Assembly: GCA_002286855.1 (NCBI GenBank) | Contig: NRSV01000035.1 | Location: forward strand, 248,001 to 312,000 | DNA length: 64,000 nt | From: Bipolaris cookei | Lineage: Eukaryota > Ascomycota > Dothideomycetes > Pleosporales > Pleosporaceae | Direction of reading: 5' to 3' | Shown here: positions 41,173 through 53,978 of the stretch, in pieces | How positions within the stretch are numbered: the first letter of the stretch is position 1 | Layout: each line of letters opens with the position of its first letter | Translations under genes and position numbers: made by a program | The notes under the pieces: generated by a model | Told to the model about the DNA's origin: nothing | The model's input: only the letters and a program-made list of their open reading frames with translations | The model's database searches: none

Positions 41173-43260
41173 TTACTCATCGTCGTCGTCATAATCTTGA
41201 CCAACAACAGCCCATCCGCATTGCCATCTTCTTCCTTCGCTCTCTCCGCCTGTCCTAAGCTCCCTCGCCTGGGGCCCCTCTTTCCATCTTCGCACGCGGA
41301 AGTCATCGCTTACACTGATCAAGCTGCCGTTGCGTGCCCACGACACACTGGTGACTTCGGCGTCGTGGCCTCGCACAAGAGCTGTCCCATGCTCATAGAT
41401 AGGAATCGTGTCTGGACAACGGCTGTTGGTAGTTGAACGGGATAGCAATGGTCTGGAAGATTTTCCCGTAAGGGTAGTAATATCCGGGAGGTCATCCGTG
41501 TCGTCATCGTGTCGGGTTTCGCGCTTGAGAAACGTTTCATCAGTAGGGAACAATACTGGACCGCCGTCTGTGCTGCCAACTGCAAGCATCTCCGTCTGAT
41601 CATTGCAAGTCTTTCGCAAAGATGCCTTAACGTAGAACGAACCGGCGTGGAAGCCCTGGTGACGGAAGCCGTAAATAGGTCCGAGGCCTTCTTGGCCAAC
41701 GCCGCAGTATTTTTGTTTCGATGCGGATGTCGAGGAGAGTTCAGGAGCCACACCAAGGATGAGGTGGTTTGTAGAATAAGCATAAACAGTGTTGTCTTTG
41801 CTTAGTGCGTAGAGGCGGGATGCGTCACCACTAAGGGTAAGTGAGTTGATGGCAAAGTGTCGGTGGCGGTTATGGGATTCGGGGTGTCGTGTAGTCGCAA
41901 TGGGGATGGCTGGGCCTCGCAGAGAGTATCGGCCTCTGATGTCCCAGAGCTTGACGCATGTAGAAGCATCCGAGGCAGTCAAAAGCAAATGCTCGCGACC
42001 TTCGGGTAAGAAAGTGAGAGCAGTGACCGAGATGTCGTTTCGACGATTGATGCTCTCTACCTTGCTGCTCGATGCTGTTCGGGTAGCAGAGAGCACAGAT
42101 GACGGCAGGCTAATATCGGCATGTGCTGAGGCAAGGGTTCGGACAACGCTGGCATATGGGGCATCGGATCCCCAGGCTGAATGTATCGATCCTTGGTTGC
42201 CTTTGCATCGGAGGTCCCAGATCTGCACAGCACCGTCTCGACTCGATGTTGCTACGATCTTGTCATCACCCGGTTGGAAACGCACTTGCTTTACTGATGA
42301 CTTATGTTTGGCCAGTACAGCAAGAGTCTGCTGCGTACGAACATCGACAATCTGTGCAGTTTGGTCGCCAGACCCTGCTGCCAGATGAGAGTCGTCAGAG
42401 GAGAATTGCAGGTCCATGATGGCGTTGGAATGAGCTTTCCATGATAAATGTGCTTTGGAAAAGTCACCCTCGGAATCTAACAGGTGAATGTTTCCGTCTT
42501 CATCTCCAATGGCGAGTAAAGAGTTGGCTGTAACAAGTTAGTACCATGGCGGTGTTTGCGATGCATGAAACTCACTATTGCAGCTTGCGGTACAGAATGG
42601 CGGGGCGTCTTGGGGTAACTGATGCAGATCATCCGAACTACTGTAGAAGTTGGCCGTCTGATCCTGCCATGACGCGCCATGGTCTCTTCGAAACCCTCGA
42701 CCTACACCCATGACGCCACCAAATGACCGTTGCAATGTTCTTGACGGTCCTCCCAGTTGCTTCAGTCGTCGAATGGGTGTGAGGTATACGGCGGGCTCAT
42801 CCAGATCAGCCAAGTCGTCGAGTACATCAAAGGCCGGTGCATCGAGTGCTGGAGGGGTGACGTAACGCGATCGTTTCGAGGGTGACGACTGGGCAGGTGA
42901 ACTCTCAGGCGACAGATAGGGTTTCCGCTTGCGGCTGCTCTGAGGTGTGCGCATCTGGTTCTCAATGTCGACAAAGTTGACTGTTTTTCGGGGGGTACTT
43001 CGCGTTGCCCGGCCACGGTTCAGGGCTGACCGGGTGATGTCCTGTAACTGACGGCCCGAGCGCGAGAGCGAAGTGCGCGAAGAGACATCTTTGGAGTGTC
43101 GCGGTGTGAAGAAGCGAGTGAAGCGCTTGGGGGTGATGGGTGGTGGCCGTTTGGGCTTTCGTGAGCAAGCAGCTGCGGATGAAGCGGGAGGTGGCGATGA
43201 GAAGAGCTCTGGAGTGGGCTCTTGGAGGAGCACGCTGCGAGGGGCGCAGGGCGATGACAT
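41173..43260 (-). CDS. cdt2: Cdt2, WD40 substrate adaptor of CRL4 ubiquitin ligase
   Basis: Exons 43260-42576 and 42527-41173 (48-bp intron, GTGAGT donor, TACTAAC branch) give 679 residues. A disordered basic N-terminus precedes a WD40 propeller that begins NSLLAIGDEDGNIHLLD. WDxR (DWD) boxes that contact DDB1 are visible in VQIWDLRCKG and VKLWDIRGRY. The order of motifs (SSDDSHLAAGSGDQTAQIVD; YALSKDNTVYAYSTNHL; GFHAGSFYVKASL; VTSVSWARNGSLISVSDDFRVRRW) matches fungal Cdt2/DTL. It targets Cdt1, Spd1 and Set8-type substrates bound to PCNA, limiting re-replication. The ATG at 43260 (MSSPCAPRS) is preferred over one 15 codons upstream. The gene is divergent to RRP5. Confidence 0.88.
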
Positions 43261-43808
43261 GGTGTTGAGAAGTGGTGAGAGTATGTGAGAGATACACCAA
43301 TGCACAGCTCAGGTGAACACACGCGGGCAGCCAGGAAGGAGCGACCCCGATATGGGACGAATGCTCATATGATACGCCCGGCGAGGTTGGAGAGGAAGGT
43401 GCACGACCTGCGCACGTCGCGAAGAGCAGGCGCGACCGACGTGCACCGCTATGCCTTTTTGGGTCTTAAGTGGCCCGGCGTTCCTTCCAAACGCACCCTC
43501 TTCATTTGCAATGCACGGCAGTGAGGCATGTTTGGAGCACGGAGAGTGAGTGTATGTTGATCGCAATGCTCAAATTCATCTACATCCCGAAAATTGACAA
43601 CATATTCCATGAGCAGCGTCCTTGAGGCGTCGCGTGCCATCTCGTCATCGAGGACGTGAGAGGCGCGGCGTCCCTGCTGGAGCGGTTGGTGGGAGAACCT
43701 GGGCGCATGGACCCACCAAAAAAAGTCGAAGAACATTGCGCTTCGAACTCTTGGCGGAATCTTCACCACTCGACCCTCTCCACGCCTGCACACATTCCAC
43801 ACCACACA
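43261..43808. promoter_or_regulatory. Bidirectional promoter region cdt2 / RRP5
   Basis: Only 548 bp separate the two start codons of these divergent cell-growth genes. The open frame upstream of 43809 lacks similarity and is taken as RRP5 leader. Confidence 0.5.
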
Positions 43809-46800
43809 ATGGGCGCGGTCAAGCGGAAAGCAGAGCAGGGCGCCAACCCTTCCAAAAAATCCAAGGGCGCATCCGGCGACCGATCAGCGAAGCGGCGCAA
43901 GTCCGATGTCGACCAGCAATCGCCTGCAAAGGCGAAGCTCGAGAACCCTGCACCGCCAACCAGCATTTTCAAGGATGAAGAGAAGAAGTCATTTCCCAGA
44001 GGAGGCGCCAGTGTCTTGACTCCGCTCGAACACAAGCAAATCCAGATCAAGGCGAACCAGGATGTTCTTTTCGAGCAATCTGGGCAGAAGCGTCCCGGCG
44101 GCGATGATGGCGAAGGATACAGCGACATGGGTTCCGAGGACGATGAGAAAAAGTCTGTGCCCAAATCAAAAAAGAATATGACCAAGAAGAGCAAAAAGAC
44201 ACACGAGAGCGGCGACAAGGAGGATATGGTAAAGGTCGAGACTCTTAGCTACAAGGTAAGAAAAACGCTGCGCACCTTCGGCGCTAAACTAATCATGCCA
44301 GAAACTGTCGCCTGGGACCCTTATACTTGGTCAGATCACCGACATATCCCACCAAGACCTTGTGCTTGCCCTACCCAACAACCTAGTCGGCTACGTCCCG
44401 CTCACTGCTGTGTCCGACAAACTCAACGAAAGGCTAGAGAAGCTCCTCAAGGAAGATGAGAGTGACAAGGATGATGGAACCGACAAGGATGATTTTGAGG
44501 ATATTGACCTCAGGGACCTCTTCTCCGTGGGCCAGTACCTTCGTGCATGCATCACTGCAACCAGTAGCGAAGGTGCAAAAGCAAGGAAGCGACTCGAACT
44601 GTCAATTGAGCCCAAGCTGGTCAACACTGGCCTTACCAAGCGCAAAATACCCGTCAATGGCATGATACAAGCGTCTGTTGTGAGCAACGAGGACCACGGC
44701 CTGGTCATGGACCTGGGCTTAAACGATGCCACATTAAAGGGCTTTTTACCAAAGGGCGAACTTGGTCCAAACCTACAGCATTCAAAAGTCCAAGAGGGTG
44801 CCGTCTTCATGTGCCTGATTACCGGGCTCAACTCTGATGGGCGCATCGTCAAGCTCTCTGCCGACCATACCAAGGCAGGAAACCTGACCAAGGGCAATAC
44901 CTTGATAGAAGCACCCACCATTGACGTGTTCCTCCCGGGAACTGCGGTCGACTTTCTTATTACAGAAAACACACCAAACACAATAACGGGCAAGATTCTG
45001 GGCTTGATAGATGGGACGGCTGACGCATACCATTCCGGCGCGACCGAGAAGGCCACCGACGTGTCTCAAAAGCACAAGATCGGATCCAAAGTAAAGGCCC
45101 GTGTCTTATTCACATGTCCTGGTTCAGATCCCAGGAAGGTCGGCGTGTCTCTACTAGACCATGTGCTTTCGTTGTCTATGTGCATGTCTGGGAAACCCAA
45201 GGAGCGCAAGCCTCCCGTCGATCTACTGCCAATTTCCACCATTATTGAAAGCGCAAAGGTCGTTAAGGTGGCACCAAGCCAAGGTGCATTCTTCGATCTT
45301 GGAATCAAAGATGTTGTCGGCTTCGCCCACATATCGCGACTCTCAGACAACAAAGTCGATATTCTCTCAGAGGAGGCCGGTGCATTCAAGCTGGACTCGA
45401 AGCACAAGGCAAGAATCATTGGCTACAATGCTCTTGACGGAATTTTCCAGCTGTCCCTTGAGAAGAAGGTCATTGACCAACCCTTTCTCCGCATTGAGGA
45501 CATCAAAGCTGGTGAAGTTGTCAAGGGCAAAGTGCACAAGCTTTTCGCTGACAAGACTGGAGCAACTGCTGTTCTTGTCCACCTGGCTGATGGCATCACT
45601 GGTCTGGTTCCAGAGATGCATCTCGCTGATGTCCGATTGCAACACCCAGAACGCAAGTTTAGAGAAGGACTGCCGGTTACAGCCCGAGTACTTTACACCG
45701 AACCCGCGAGACATCAAATACACCTTACCCTCAAGAAGTCATTAGTCAACTCCGAGGTGAAGCCTTGGACAAATTACGACATGATTTCAGAAGGTGCTAC
45801 CAGTCCTGGGATTTTGGTCAGTGTCCGCCGTAATGGTGCCACCGTGCAGTTTTACAACCGTGTAAGGGCATGGCTTCCAGTCGCGGAGATGAGCGAAGCA
45901 TTTATTCATGACGCAACACGACACTTTCATGCTGGGCAGGTTGTCAATGTCCGTGTCCTCTCTGTTGACGCAAAGGAACGTCAGCTCTTAGTATCCTGCA
46001 AGGATCCTGCTGCTGTTGATACCAACAAGGAAGTTGCCTTTAATGCTCTCAACCCCGGTGGAATCGTCAAGGGAACAGTTGTTGAAAAATCTGACGAATC
46101 AGCTACTTTGGACATTGGCAACGGTGTCAAGGGCATCCTTCGCCTCGGTCATCTGACTGACGGATCAGAGAAGAAAGACATCTCGACCATGAAGAAGATT
46201 CGCGTTGGTGGAACTTTGGAAGATCTTGTGGTTCTCACTAAGCATGGCAAATCCAAAACGGCGACCGTATCCAACAAACCTAGTCTTCGAAAAGACGCAC
46301 AGGCCTCAAAACTTGCCATCAGTATTGAGGATCTCCAAGCGGGTGAGACTGTGCATGGATTCGTACGCGGTATCCTCATAGACAAAGTCTTTGTCGAGCT
46401 TGGCAATGGTATTAGCGGTGCACTGTTCAAATCGCAATTACCAGAAGATATGGCCGCGGCGCCCGACTTTGGCCTTCGTAAGGACCAATCCATAACTGCC
46501 CGAGTTACGCATGTAGATGTTGGGAAAGGGCTCTTTTGGTTGTCGATGAAGTCTGAAGCTGAAGCGGCTTCAACAAAGGCTGCTGCTGCCCCTCCAGTAA
46601 AGGTAGCAGAGCCCCTGGTTGACCCAGTGGACCCTAAGATGACATCTACCGACGACATCAAGTTTGGGACTCTGATGACCGTCCGTGTTCGGTCAGTAAA
46701 GGACACACAACTCAACGTTGAGCTTGCCGCAAATATTCCTGGTCGCATCTCTGTGTCTGAACTGTTCGAAAACTGGGACAGTATTCCCGACAAAAAGCGA

Positions 46801-49303
46801 CCAACTGCGCACTTCAAGATGAATGATACCATTCAGGCCCGGGTTTTGGGAAGACACGATCCTCGCAATTTTCGTTTCCTCCCAATCACATCTCGGTCGA
46901 GCAACAAGACGACAACATACGAAATGACTGCGAAGATGGAAGAGATCAAGTCAGAAGCGGATGTGTTGAGCCTTGACAAAGTCACAACCGGCTCGTCTTA
47001 CATCGCTTTCATCAACAACATTGCCGACCGCCATGTCTGGGTGAACATCTCAGCCAATATCCGCGGACGTATCGACTTCTTCGATCTGACCGACGATCTC
47101 GAGAAGCTCTCTGATGTCGAGAAGAATTTTCCTGTGGGTTCTGCTCTCAAGGCCCGCGTAAAGGCAGTGGACGCTGCGAATGGAAAGCTAGACTTGACAG
47201 CTGCATCTACAGTGACAGGAAAAGCACTGTCTCTCCAAGACCTGAAAATCGGTCACGTCTTACCCGCGCGTGTGACCAAGCTCCACGATGCATCGATTGT
47301 CGTCCAAATCAACGAAAGCATCGCTGCACCCATCTTCATGGAGCAGTTGGCAGATGACTACGACAAAGCTCAGCCAAAGAACTTTATGGTTGGCGATGTC
47401 TTGCGAGTGTGTGTCATTGACATTGACATTCCAAACAAGAAACTAGGATTGTCGGCCAGACCTTCCAGGGTCCTGAGTTCTTCATTGCCAGTCAAAGATC
47501 CCGAAATCACCGACCGTACACAGCTCAAGGTGAACCAAGTCGTCCGTGGCTTTGTCAAGCACATTGCGAACAACGGTATCTACGTCCGTCTAGGTCAGCA
47601 TGTCGAAGCCTACGTCCGCGTCAGTCATCTTTCGGATGAGTACATTAAAGACTGGAAGAGCGCATTCCACGTGGATCAGCTTGTGATTGGCAAGGTCATC
47701 TCGAACAAGGAAGATCAACGCAACCCACAGCTGAGTCTGAAGACTTCAGTCATTAAGACAGACTACGTCGAGCCCTTGGAATTTGCTACTCTAAAGATTG
47801 GCCAAATCGTCACTGCCAAGGTCAGGCATGTAGAGGATTATGGTGTCTTCCTCATTGTCGACAACTCGAACAATGTCAGCGGTCTTTGCCACATCTCTCA
47901 AATAGCAGATGCTGTTGTTGACAAGGAGAAGCTTAAGGATATGTACAAGAAGGATGATGTTGTCAAGGCTAAAGTCATCAAGGTTGACCCCAAGTCGAGG
48001 AAGGTCAGCTTTACGTTGAAGTACTCACAAGTGAAAGGCAAAGGCGAAGATGAGGAGATGCTGGAAGTCTCGGATGTCGAGCAATCTGAGGATGGTGATT
48101 CTGATGGAGGAATTGAGCTCGACGACGATGTTGATATGAGGAGTGTTAAGAGCGCCGAAAGCGATGATGATATCGAGCTTGCCGATGCAGACAGCTCTGA
48201 AGACGAGTCTGACAACGACGAGTCAAAGGCAACTGCAAAGGGCCTCAGCACTTCTGGCTTCGACTGGACGGGCGCCACCCTCGACTTTGATCAGCAAAAG
48301 GGTGCGGCTGAATCCGAGTCCGAAGATGATGCTCCAAAGAAGAAGAAAAAGAACAAGAAGGCCACCATCAAAGAAGATCGTACTGGTGACCTCGACGCCT
48401 ATGGCCCTCAGTCCGTCGCCGACTATGAGCGCTTACTCCTCGGACAACCTAACAGCGCCGAGCTGTGGGTACGCTATATGGTGTTTCAGCGCGAGATCAA
48501 CGAGATTGAGAAGGCGCGCCAGATTGCCCGTCGTGCGCTAGCCACCATCAACCCGCGAGAGGAGAACGAGAAGCTTGACGTCTGGACTGCCTTGCTGCAC
48601 TTAGAAAACGACTTTTCCGGTGACGACGCAATCAACGCCGTCTTCAAGGAGGCGTGTCAAAACAATGATGACCGCGAAATCCACGAGCGCATGATCAAGA
48701 TTTACATTTCATCGGGCAAGATTGACGTAAGTATCTACGATTCTTGGCTGTCTTTTGCAGTTTTTGCTAACACCATGATAGAAAGCAGATGAGCTTTATC
48801 AATCCATGATGAAGAATAAGTCGTTCACACCCGACCCGAAATTCTGGCTCTCCTACGCCGCATTCCTTATGGATGTTATCCAGCCACCCTCTCCAGCTCG
48901 GGCCCGCGCCCTTCTCCAACGTGCCACACAATCTGTTGCAGCCCCTCAACACCGGTATCTTACCCAAAAGTTTGCCGCGCTGGAATTCAAGTCGCCCAAT
49001 GGCGACACAGAGCGCGGCCGCACCATCTTCGAGGGCCTCGTCGACACCTTTGCCAAGAAGGGCGATGTATGGGACATGTACCTGATGCTTGAGCAGAGCC
49101 ACGGCGAGCCTGACAAGGTCCGCGATTTGTTCGAGAGGATGACCAAGGTGGGCAAGTCGTCGAGGATCAGGGGCGTGTTCAAGAAGTGGGCAGAGTGGGA
49201 AAATAGCGTCGGGAACAAGAAGGGTGTCGAGAAGGTGAAGAAACTGGAGGAGGCATGGAGGGAGAAGAAGGCGGAGAAGGAGGCGGAAAAGGATGACGAG
49301 TAA
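43809..49303 (+). CDS. RRP5: rRNA biogenesis protein RRP5
   Basis: Three exons (43809-44255, 44302-48726, 48782-49303; introns 46 and 55 bp) give 1797 residues, the expected size for fungal Rrp5. A Lys-rich N-terminus leads into about a dozen S1 RNA-binding repeats (for example KLSPGTLILGQITDISHQDLVLAL, LKVNQVVRGFVKHIANNGIYVRLG, LKIGQIVTAKVRHVEDYGVFLIVD). Then come an acidic/Ser stretch and C-terminal HAT/TPR-like helices (PNSAELWVRYMVFQREINEIEKARQIARRAL ... AEWENSVGNKKGVEKVK). Rrp5 acts in the nucleolus and is needed for processing of both 18S and 5.8S/25S precursors, bridging the small and large subunit pathways. Intron 2 uses the GATAG acceptor, restoring GKIDKADELYQSM. Confidence 0.95.
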
Positions 49304-51582
49304 ACGTTACTTGTTGTTGAAATGGAAAGATGTTCTGTTGAATTACGACGCATTAGTAGGTGTTTTTGAGTAACGGGAAAATGCTTAATGCAGAAAAGCG
49401 GTATTGCTCTTGATTGCTTATTCTACTGGAGCTGAGAAACAGTGGTGACCGATGCAAGATTAGGGAACTGATCAGGTGCGGTCGTGCATTCTCTTCTCCT
49501 TTTTTCTTTTTGCTGCTCAACCGTTTTCGTTCTGGGCCGTATCATTGGGCTATTTTTGTCAAAAGGAGAGTGGCGTGATAGTCCAGAGGCTCGTTTCCAA
49601 ATGCAATCATACACAACTCTAATGAGACGACACAAGATATACGCCGCGGGCTACTAACAGCATAACCTAGAACATACGACACAAGTACTACCGTTCATCA
49701 TAAGCAGTCCAGCCGTGAATGATGCAATACCAAGACTTGACACCTTTGAACCCCTCAGTGTGTACTTGTTTCCGTCCATACAGCATCGATGCCCTCCTCG
49801 CGCATCAGTGCGTTCTGGCGCCTTCTTTATTTGTACGCCGTCAATATAGGATTTGGTGATGCCAAGCACCTGCACGTCCCGTCACCCGTATCTTCCACCA
49901 CTCGAAGGTAAGTTTACACGAGGAGAATTGGCCACGGAATAGGACGACGAATGGGTGCATTGCATGGGATCCTGCGCTCCACACTACATGTCTATCTTGC
50001 ATAAGCCAAGCCTATCAAACAGCAATCTATTTTCTTGGCTCTGGCTGCTTGTCCACCCTGTATGCTCGGATTGAAGTCCTACGAAAACATGTGCCTGATC
50101 TCACTCAGCCCGCTGCTGGCCCGTCTGCATGCCTTTGGGTACCTCCTGTCGACACTGCAACCATGGTCTGCTTGGCCTGTCAGCTTCTGCTTGGCACTCA
50201 GTACTCCTCCGCTGACACGGTTGGACCTGGATCTGGAATGGACTGCAAGATGTCTGTTTGTACGCATTCGGTGGATGTTTTGCCAAGCATCGGCTTTGAA
50301 ACAAGCTATGCGATCGGAAACACGCTAAATGCTATTGTTCTAGACGCGCACCCACTTTAGACAGCGTGGGCGGCGCTAGCGGCTGGGCTAGCGTGCCGGC
50401 TCTGATCCAGGAGTCGCGCGCCTGCCAAACCGAGAAACCCAAGCGGCCACCCCTTGGACTTCATCGCTGCATACTGGTCCAGTTGCTTGCAGAAGGCGTC
50501 TTAACGGCTCCAAATAACTCAATCGTGCTCAAGGGCACCGCTAATCGTCTATAGATGCTTACAATAAAGCGACTACATAAAGCTATTGATGTATGCTCAC
50601 ACTTATGTCTAGTGCTCATCCTATTCCTTCATCCCCTGTGGTGCTCGAGGTTGCCCAATCTCTTTTCCCTGTTATCACACGCCCATGCGTGCGCACACGA
50701 AGGGCGCTGAACACCATGCAGAGACTCGGTGATGCTGTGCAATGCCGTTGTACAACCCGGATCCCTCCGGCCAGGTTGCTGCTAAGTGGTTGAAATGCAT
50801 TATCCCCGTCATTTCGTAGCATCAAACGTTGCACGTATGGGAAAAATGCTTGGGCAATTGCTCACCCCACGAAACAAGACTGGCTGGTGGAAAACAACAT
50901 CGCGTGTTTCTTCTCGTACAAACAAGCCTAGTTTGGACAGATGGATCCATCAAGCCTTGTAAACGCCTCATTCCGCAGTCCGCTCAGTGACGCATAGACG
51001 TTTGGAGGCGTATGTAACGACTTATACTATGTTCGCAAATGACAGACGCCCCGAACGCCAAGTACCATAACGCCAGGAAGGCCGTTTGAAACAGTGATGG
51101 GCCTGGCATTTTCTGCTGCCAGACCCATGCCCCCAGTGACCTGGTTCCGCTAAACAGGCGCCAAGGTATCCAACACCACTATAATCAGCTCCCTCGGCCC
51201 ATGTTGTCATTTCGCTTCGCCACAGACAAGCGGGCACGGCGGGTCGAGATTGCCGCCAAGGAAACAAAACCTCATGCGTCTAAGGCACCATGGCAAAGAA
51301 GTACTCGATACCGAGGGATGGGTTGGAGTGCATGGGCGCCGAAAAGAGTTAGTGAGCTTGACTGAGGAGTAGAACAGAGGCAAGTGACGGGATACATAAG
51401 AAGTCGTGTAGAACGTCCTTGAAGCCTCACCAGCACTTCACTGCCAACCTTCTTTTGCTTCTCCACAGTCTTTCGCTACTTCATTCATTTCTCAAGGCTA
51501 GTCCTTCCATATAATCCTTTTCGCTTTCCAGTCCAAGTTCAAACAACGACAACAATATCACCAACCTCAACCCCAACTCAAC
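49304..51582. other. Long intergenic region, no supported gene
   Basis: About 2.3 kb between RRP5 and the second AA9 gene. Frames at 50035-50360 and elsewhere lack domains or signal peptides. The last ~150 bp are pyrimidine- and CAA-rich, typical of a fungal promoter/leader. Confidence 0.4.
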
Positions 51583-52623
51583 ATGAAGCTTTCACTCCTC
51601 GCCGCTGCCGCCATTGCGCAGATCGCCTCCGCCCACTACTTCTTCGAACTTCTTGTCATTGATGGCAAGGAGACCAAGCCTTACGAGTTCGTTCGTGAGA
51701 ACACTCGTTCTATCAAGTACAACCCCACCAAGTGGAAGAACCCTCTCGATAACATCACCCCCGATGACACCGACTTCCGCTGCAACAAGGGTGCTTTCAC
51801 CTCAGCCAGCCGCACCGGCGTCGCTGAGGTCAAGCCCGGAACCAAGCTGGCTATGAAGCTCGGTGTCGGCGCCACCATGAAGCACCCAGGCCCAGCCTTC
51901 GTCCACATGTCCCGGGCTTCCGGCTCCGTCAAGGAATACGAGGGCGACGGCGACTGGTTCCTGATCAAGCAGACCGGTCTCTGCACCAAGGGCGACATCA
52001 AGGGCGACGCCTGGTGCACTTGGGACAAGAATAGCGTTGAATTTGAGATTCCTGTCGGCACTCCTGCCGGTGAATACCTCGTCCGTTCCCAACACGTCGG
52101 TGTCCACGGCGCCCACGACGGCCAAGCCGAGTTTTACTACGGCTGCGCCCAGATCAAGGTCACAGGTGATGGCAATGGCGTCCCAGGACCCATGATCAAG
52201 TTCCCCGGTGGCTACAAGAAGACGGATCCCTCATGGAACTTCAGCGTCTGGGGCGGGTACAAGGACTTCCCTTTCCCATCGCAGACTGTCTGGACCGGCG
52301 GTAACAGCGGCGGTGCTCAGTCTCCTGCTACCTCGCCTTCTTCTTCTCCCGCTGCTGCCTCCGAGTCCCAGGCTTCCCAGCCCGCTACCCCTGTCTCTCA
52401 GCCTGCTGGTGTCCCGGTTACTCAGCCTAGCAGCGCCCCTGTTGAACAGGCTCCTTCCGATGACTACCCCGCTAGTGGTGATTACCCCACTGAGGAGGCT
52501 TCTTCCCAGCCAACTCCTGCTCAGCCATCACCTGCTACTCCTGCCACCAGCAAGCGCCCTTGCAGCGGTGGTAAGAAGTCCAAGCGTGGTAGCCGTGCTT
52601 TCCGCCAGTCTCTCCGCAAGTAA
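51583..52623 (+). CDS. AA9 lytic polysaccharide monooxygenase with Ser/Pro-rich C-terminal extension
   Basis: Intronless, 346 residues. The signal peptide (MKLSLLAAAAIAQIASA) leaves His18 as mature residue 1. The second brace His lies in MKHPGPAFVHMSRA, and the distal active-site block is RSQHVGVHGAHDGQAEFYYGCAQIKV. The catalytic domain ends near residue 247 (QTVWTGG). A ~100-residue Ser/Pro/Thr/Gln-rich linker follows, ending not in a cellulose-binding module but in a basic KRPCSGGKKSKRGSRAF-type tail. It would oxidise crystalline polysaccharide like other AA9 enzymes. It differs from the paralogue 11 kb to the left in intron content and tail, so they are distant paralogues. Codon use is strongly C-ending, suggesting high expression. 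Confidence 0.93.
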   Translation: MKLSLLAAAAIAQIASAHYFFELLVIDGKETKPYEFVRENTRSIKYNPTKWKNPLDNITPDDTDFRCNKGAFTSASRTGVAEVKPGTKLAMKLGVGATMKHPGPAFVHMSRASGSVKEYEGDGDWFLIKQTGLCTKGDIKGDAWCTWDKNSVEFEIPVGTPAGEYLVRSQHVGVHGAHDGQAEFYYGCAQIKVTGDGNGVPGPMIKFPGGYKKTDPSWNFSVWGGYKDFPFPSQTVWTGGNSGGAQSPATSPSSSPAAASESQASQPATPVSQPAGVPVTQPSSAPVEQAPSDDYPASGDYPTEEASSQPTPAQPSPATPATSKRPCSGGKKSKRGSRAFRQSLRK

Positions 52624-53042
52624 AAATGCGGATGGTTTCTGGAAATTCTTGAAGCAGACATGCCGTTTGATGTTGAAATGAAGGGGGTTGCTTCTGGAAT
52701 TTCGAAAAAAAAGAAAAATAACGAATGGTTGGGCTCTTGTTTTTTGTGTGGTCTGGCCTGATTTTTTTGTTTGCATATAAGTATTACATCTTCTTAGGCA
52801 GCGGTGCTGCGCTTGTATATATTGAGAAATACAAAGCTCATTGACTTTAAAACATTTGACTCAACTTTCACGTGGACTTTTGCACTTAAGGGCAAGAAAC
52901 TTTTGTGTTTTGATATTTATATTGGTCTTGATGATCGTGAACTTTACGCCATTTACCTATCTTTCACTGCTTAAACGATTTCCTAGTGGCTTGACTAACC
53001 CACATCCAAAATACACCTAAGAGACATGTTCACCCTTTCCCC
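52624..53042. other. Convergent 3' flanks, no gene
   Basis: AT-rich sequence between two stop codons with no supported frame; presumed 3' UTRs of the AA9 gene and the minus-strand hypothetical. Confidence 0.4.
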
Positions 53043-53978
53043 TTATATCTTGCGACTCCTCAAGCGCCTCGAAGAAGGCGAAGACTCTGAACCACTCTGA
53101 CTCCTCAAATGCCTCGGAGAAGTCGTCGAAGGTTCCGAATTCCCATACTCAACCCCCTCCATCTCCTCCCCCTCATCCTCTTCATCCTCCTCCTCTATAT
53201 CCTCCATGTTCTCTTCCCCCTTCCCCTCCGCTCGCCTAACCCCATCCCTCAACTTCCACTCCCTCTCCCTCTCCCCCCCACTAACCCCCTTCCTCTTCCT
53301 CCTCTTCGTCTCCACACCCCTAATCCTCGCCTCCGCCATCCGTACATCCGCCTCATCCGCAAACGGTCCCGCTTTAATCTCCGCCCTGTTCTTGCCCATC
53401 CACCACTGCGCATCGTGCACGCCTGATATAGCGCCTTCTCGCACCCAGTCGGGGCGCGGGATGCCTAGCTCGTAGAGTTCGTGGGTTGGGGAGGAGGAGA
53501 TGAGGGTGGCGTGCTTGCGGAGGAGGGAGAGCGCGGGGAGATGGCTGGGGGAAAGGGGAGAGAGGGAGAAGCGGGTTGTTTGGGTTATGGGCAAGTTGAA
53601 GGTGTGTTGGGTCGCGGTGTAGGATATTCCGGAGTGGATGCGGGTGAGGAGGGCGGTCAGGTCGGAGGGCGAGAGGGGGGAGGGGGCTTCGGGCGTGGTT
53701 GGGGATGAGACTGAGGATGAGGAGGCTGAGGAGAGTGACGAGGTGGTGTCGGAGTGAGGGGATGGAGGAGGAGACTGGTTCTTGGTGGTCTTTGTCGGTG
53801 GTGGTGAAGGAAGCCTCAGCCTGTTGGGTTGGGGTGAAGCGTAGTAATCTGGCAGTAAGTGTCTGCTTGGTCCGGAAGGAAGTTGTAGCCTATCAGGTTG
53901 AGTTGGGGTGAGATGATCATCATATGGCTGGGAGACTAGCTTGTCGACTGCATCGTGGTCTTCAAGCCTAGACACCAT
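53043..53978 (-). CDS. Hypothetical disordered acidic protein
   Basis: Single 311-codon frame. The first ~105 residues are Pro/Ser-rich. A central region (about 105-205) looks ordered: SDLTALLTRIHSGISYTATQHTFNLPITQTTRFSLSPL, then LRKHATLISSSPTHELYELGIPRPDWVREGAISGVHDAQWWMGKNR. A charged helix and a long Glu/Asp run follow, then an Arg/Ser tail. I recognise no family. The ordered block and the basic/acidic tail suggest a nuclear protein, but that is a guess. Codon composition is very C-rich and the frame is intact, so it is probably a real gene. Confidence 0.6.
   Translation of the reverse strand: MVSRLEDHDAVDKLVSQPYDDHLTPTQPDRLQLPSGPSRHLLPDYYASPQPNRLRLPSPPPTKTTKNQSPPPSPHSDTTSSLSSASSSSVSSPTTPEAPSPLSPSDLTALLTRIHSGISYTATQHTFNLPITQTTRFSLSPLSPSHLPALSLLRKHATLISSSPTHELYELGIPRPDWVREGAISGVHDAQWWMGKNRAEIKAGPFADEADVRMAEARIRGVETKRRKRKGVSGGEREREWKLRDGVRRAEGKGEENMEDIEEEDEEDEGEEMEGVEYGNSEPSTTSPRHLRSQSGSESSPSSRRLRSRKI

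Noticed and set aside
53109..53911. Plus-strand frames opposite the disordered acidic protein
   Set aside because: Low-complexity antisense of Ser/Pro/Glu codons; the minus frame is longer and more protein-like.
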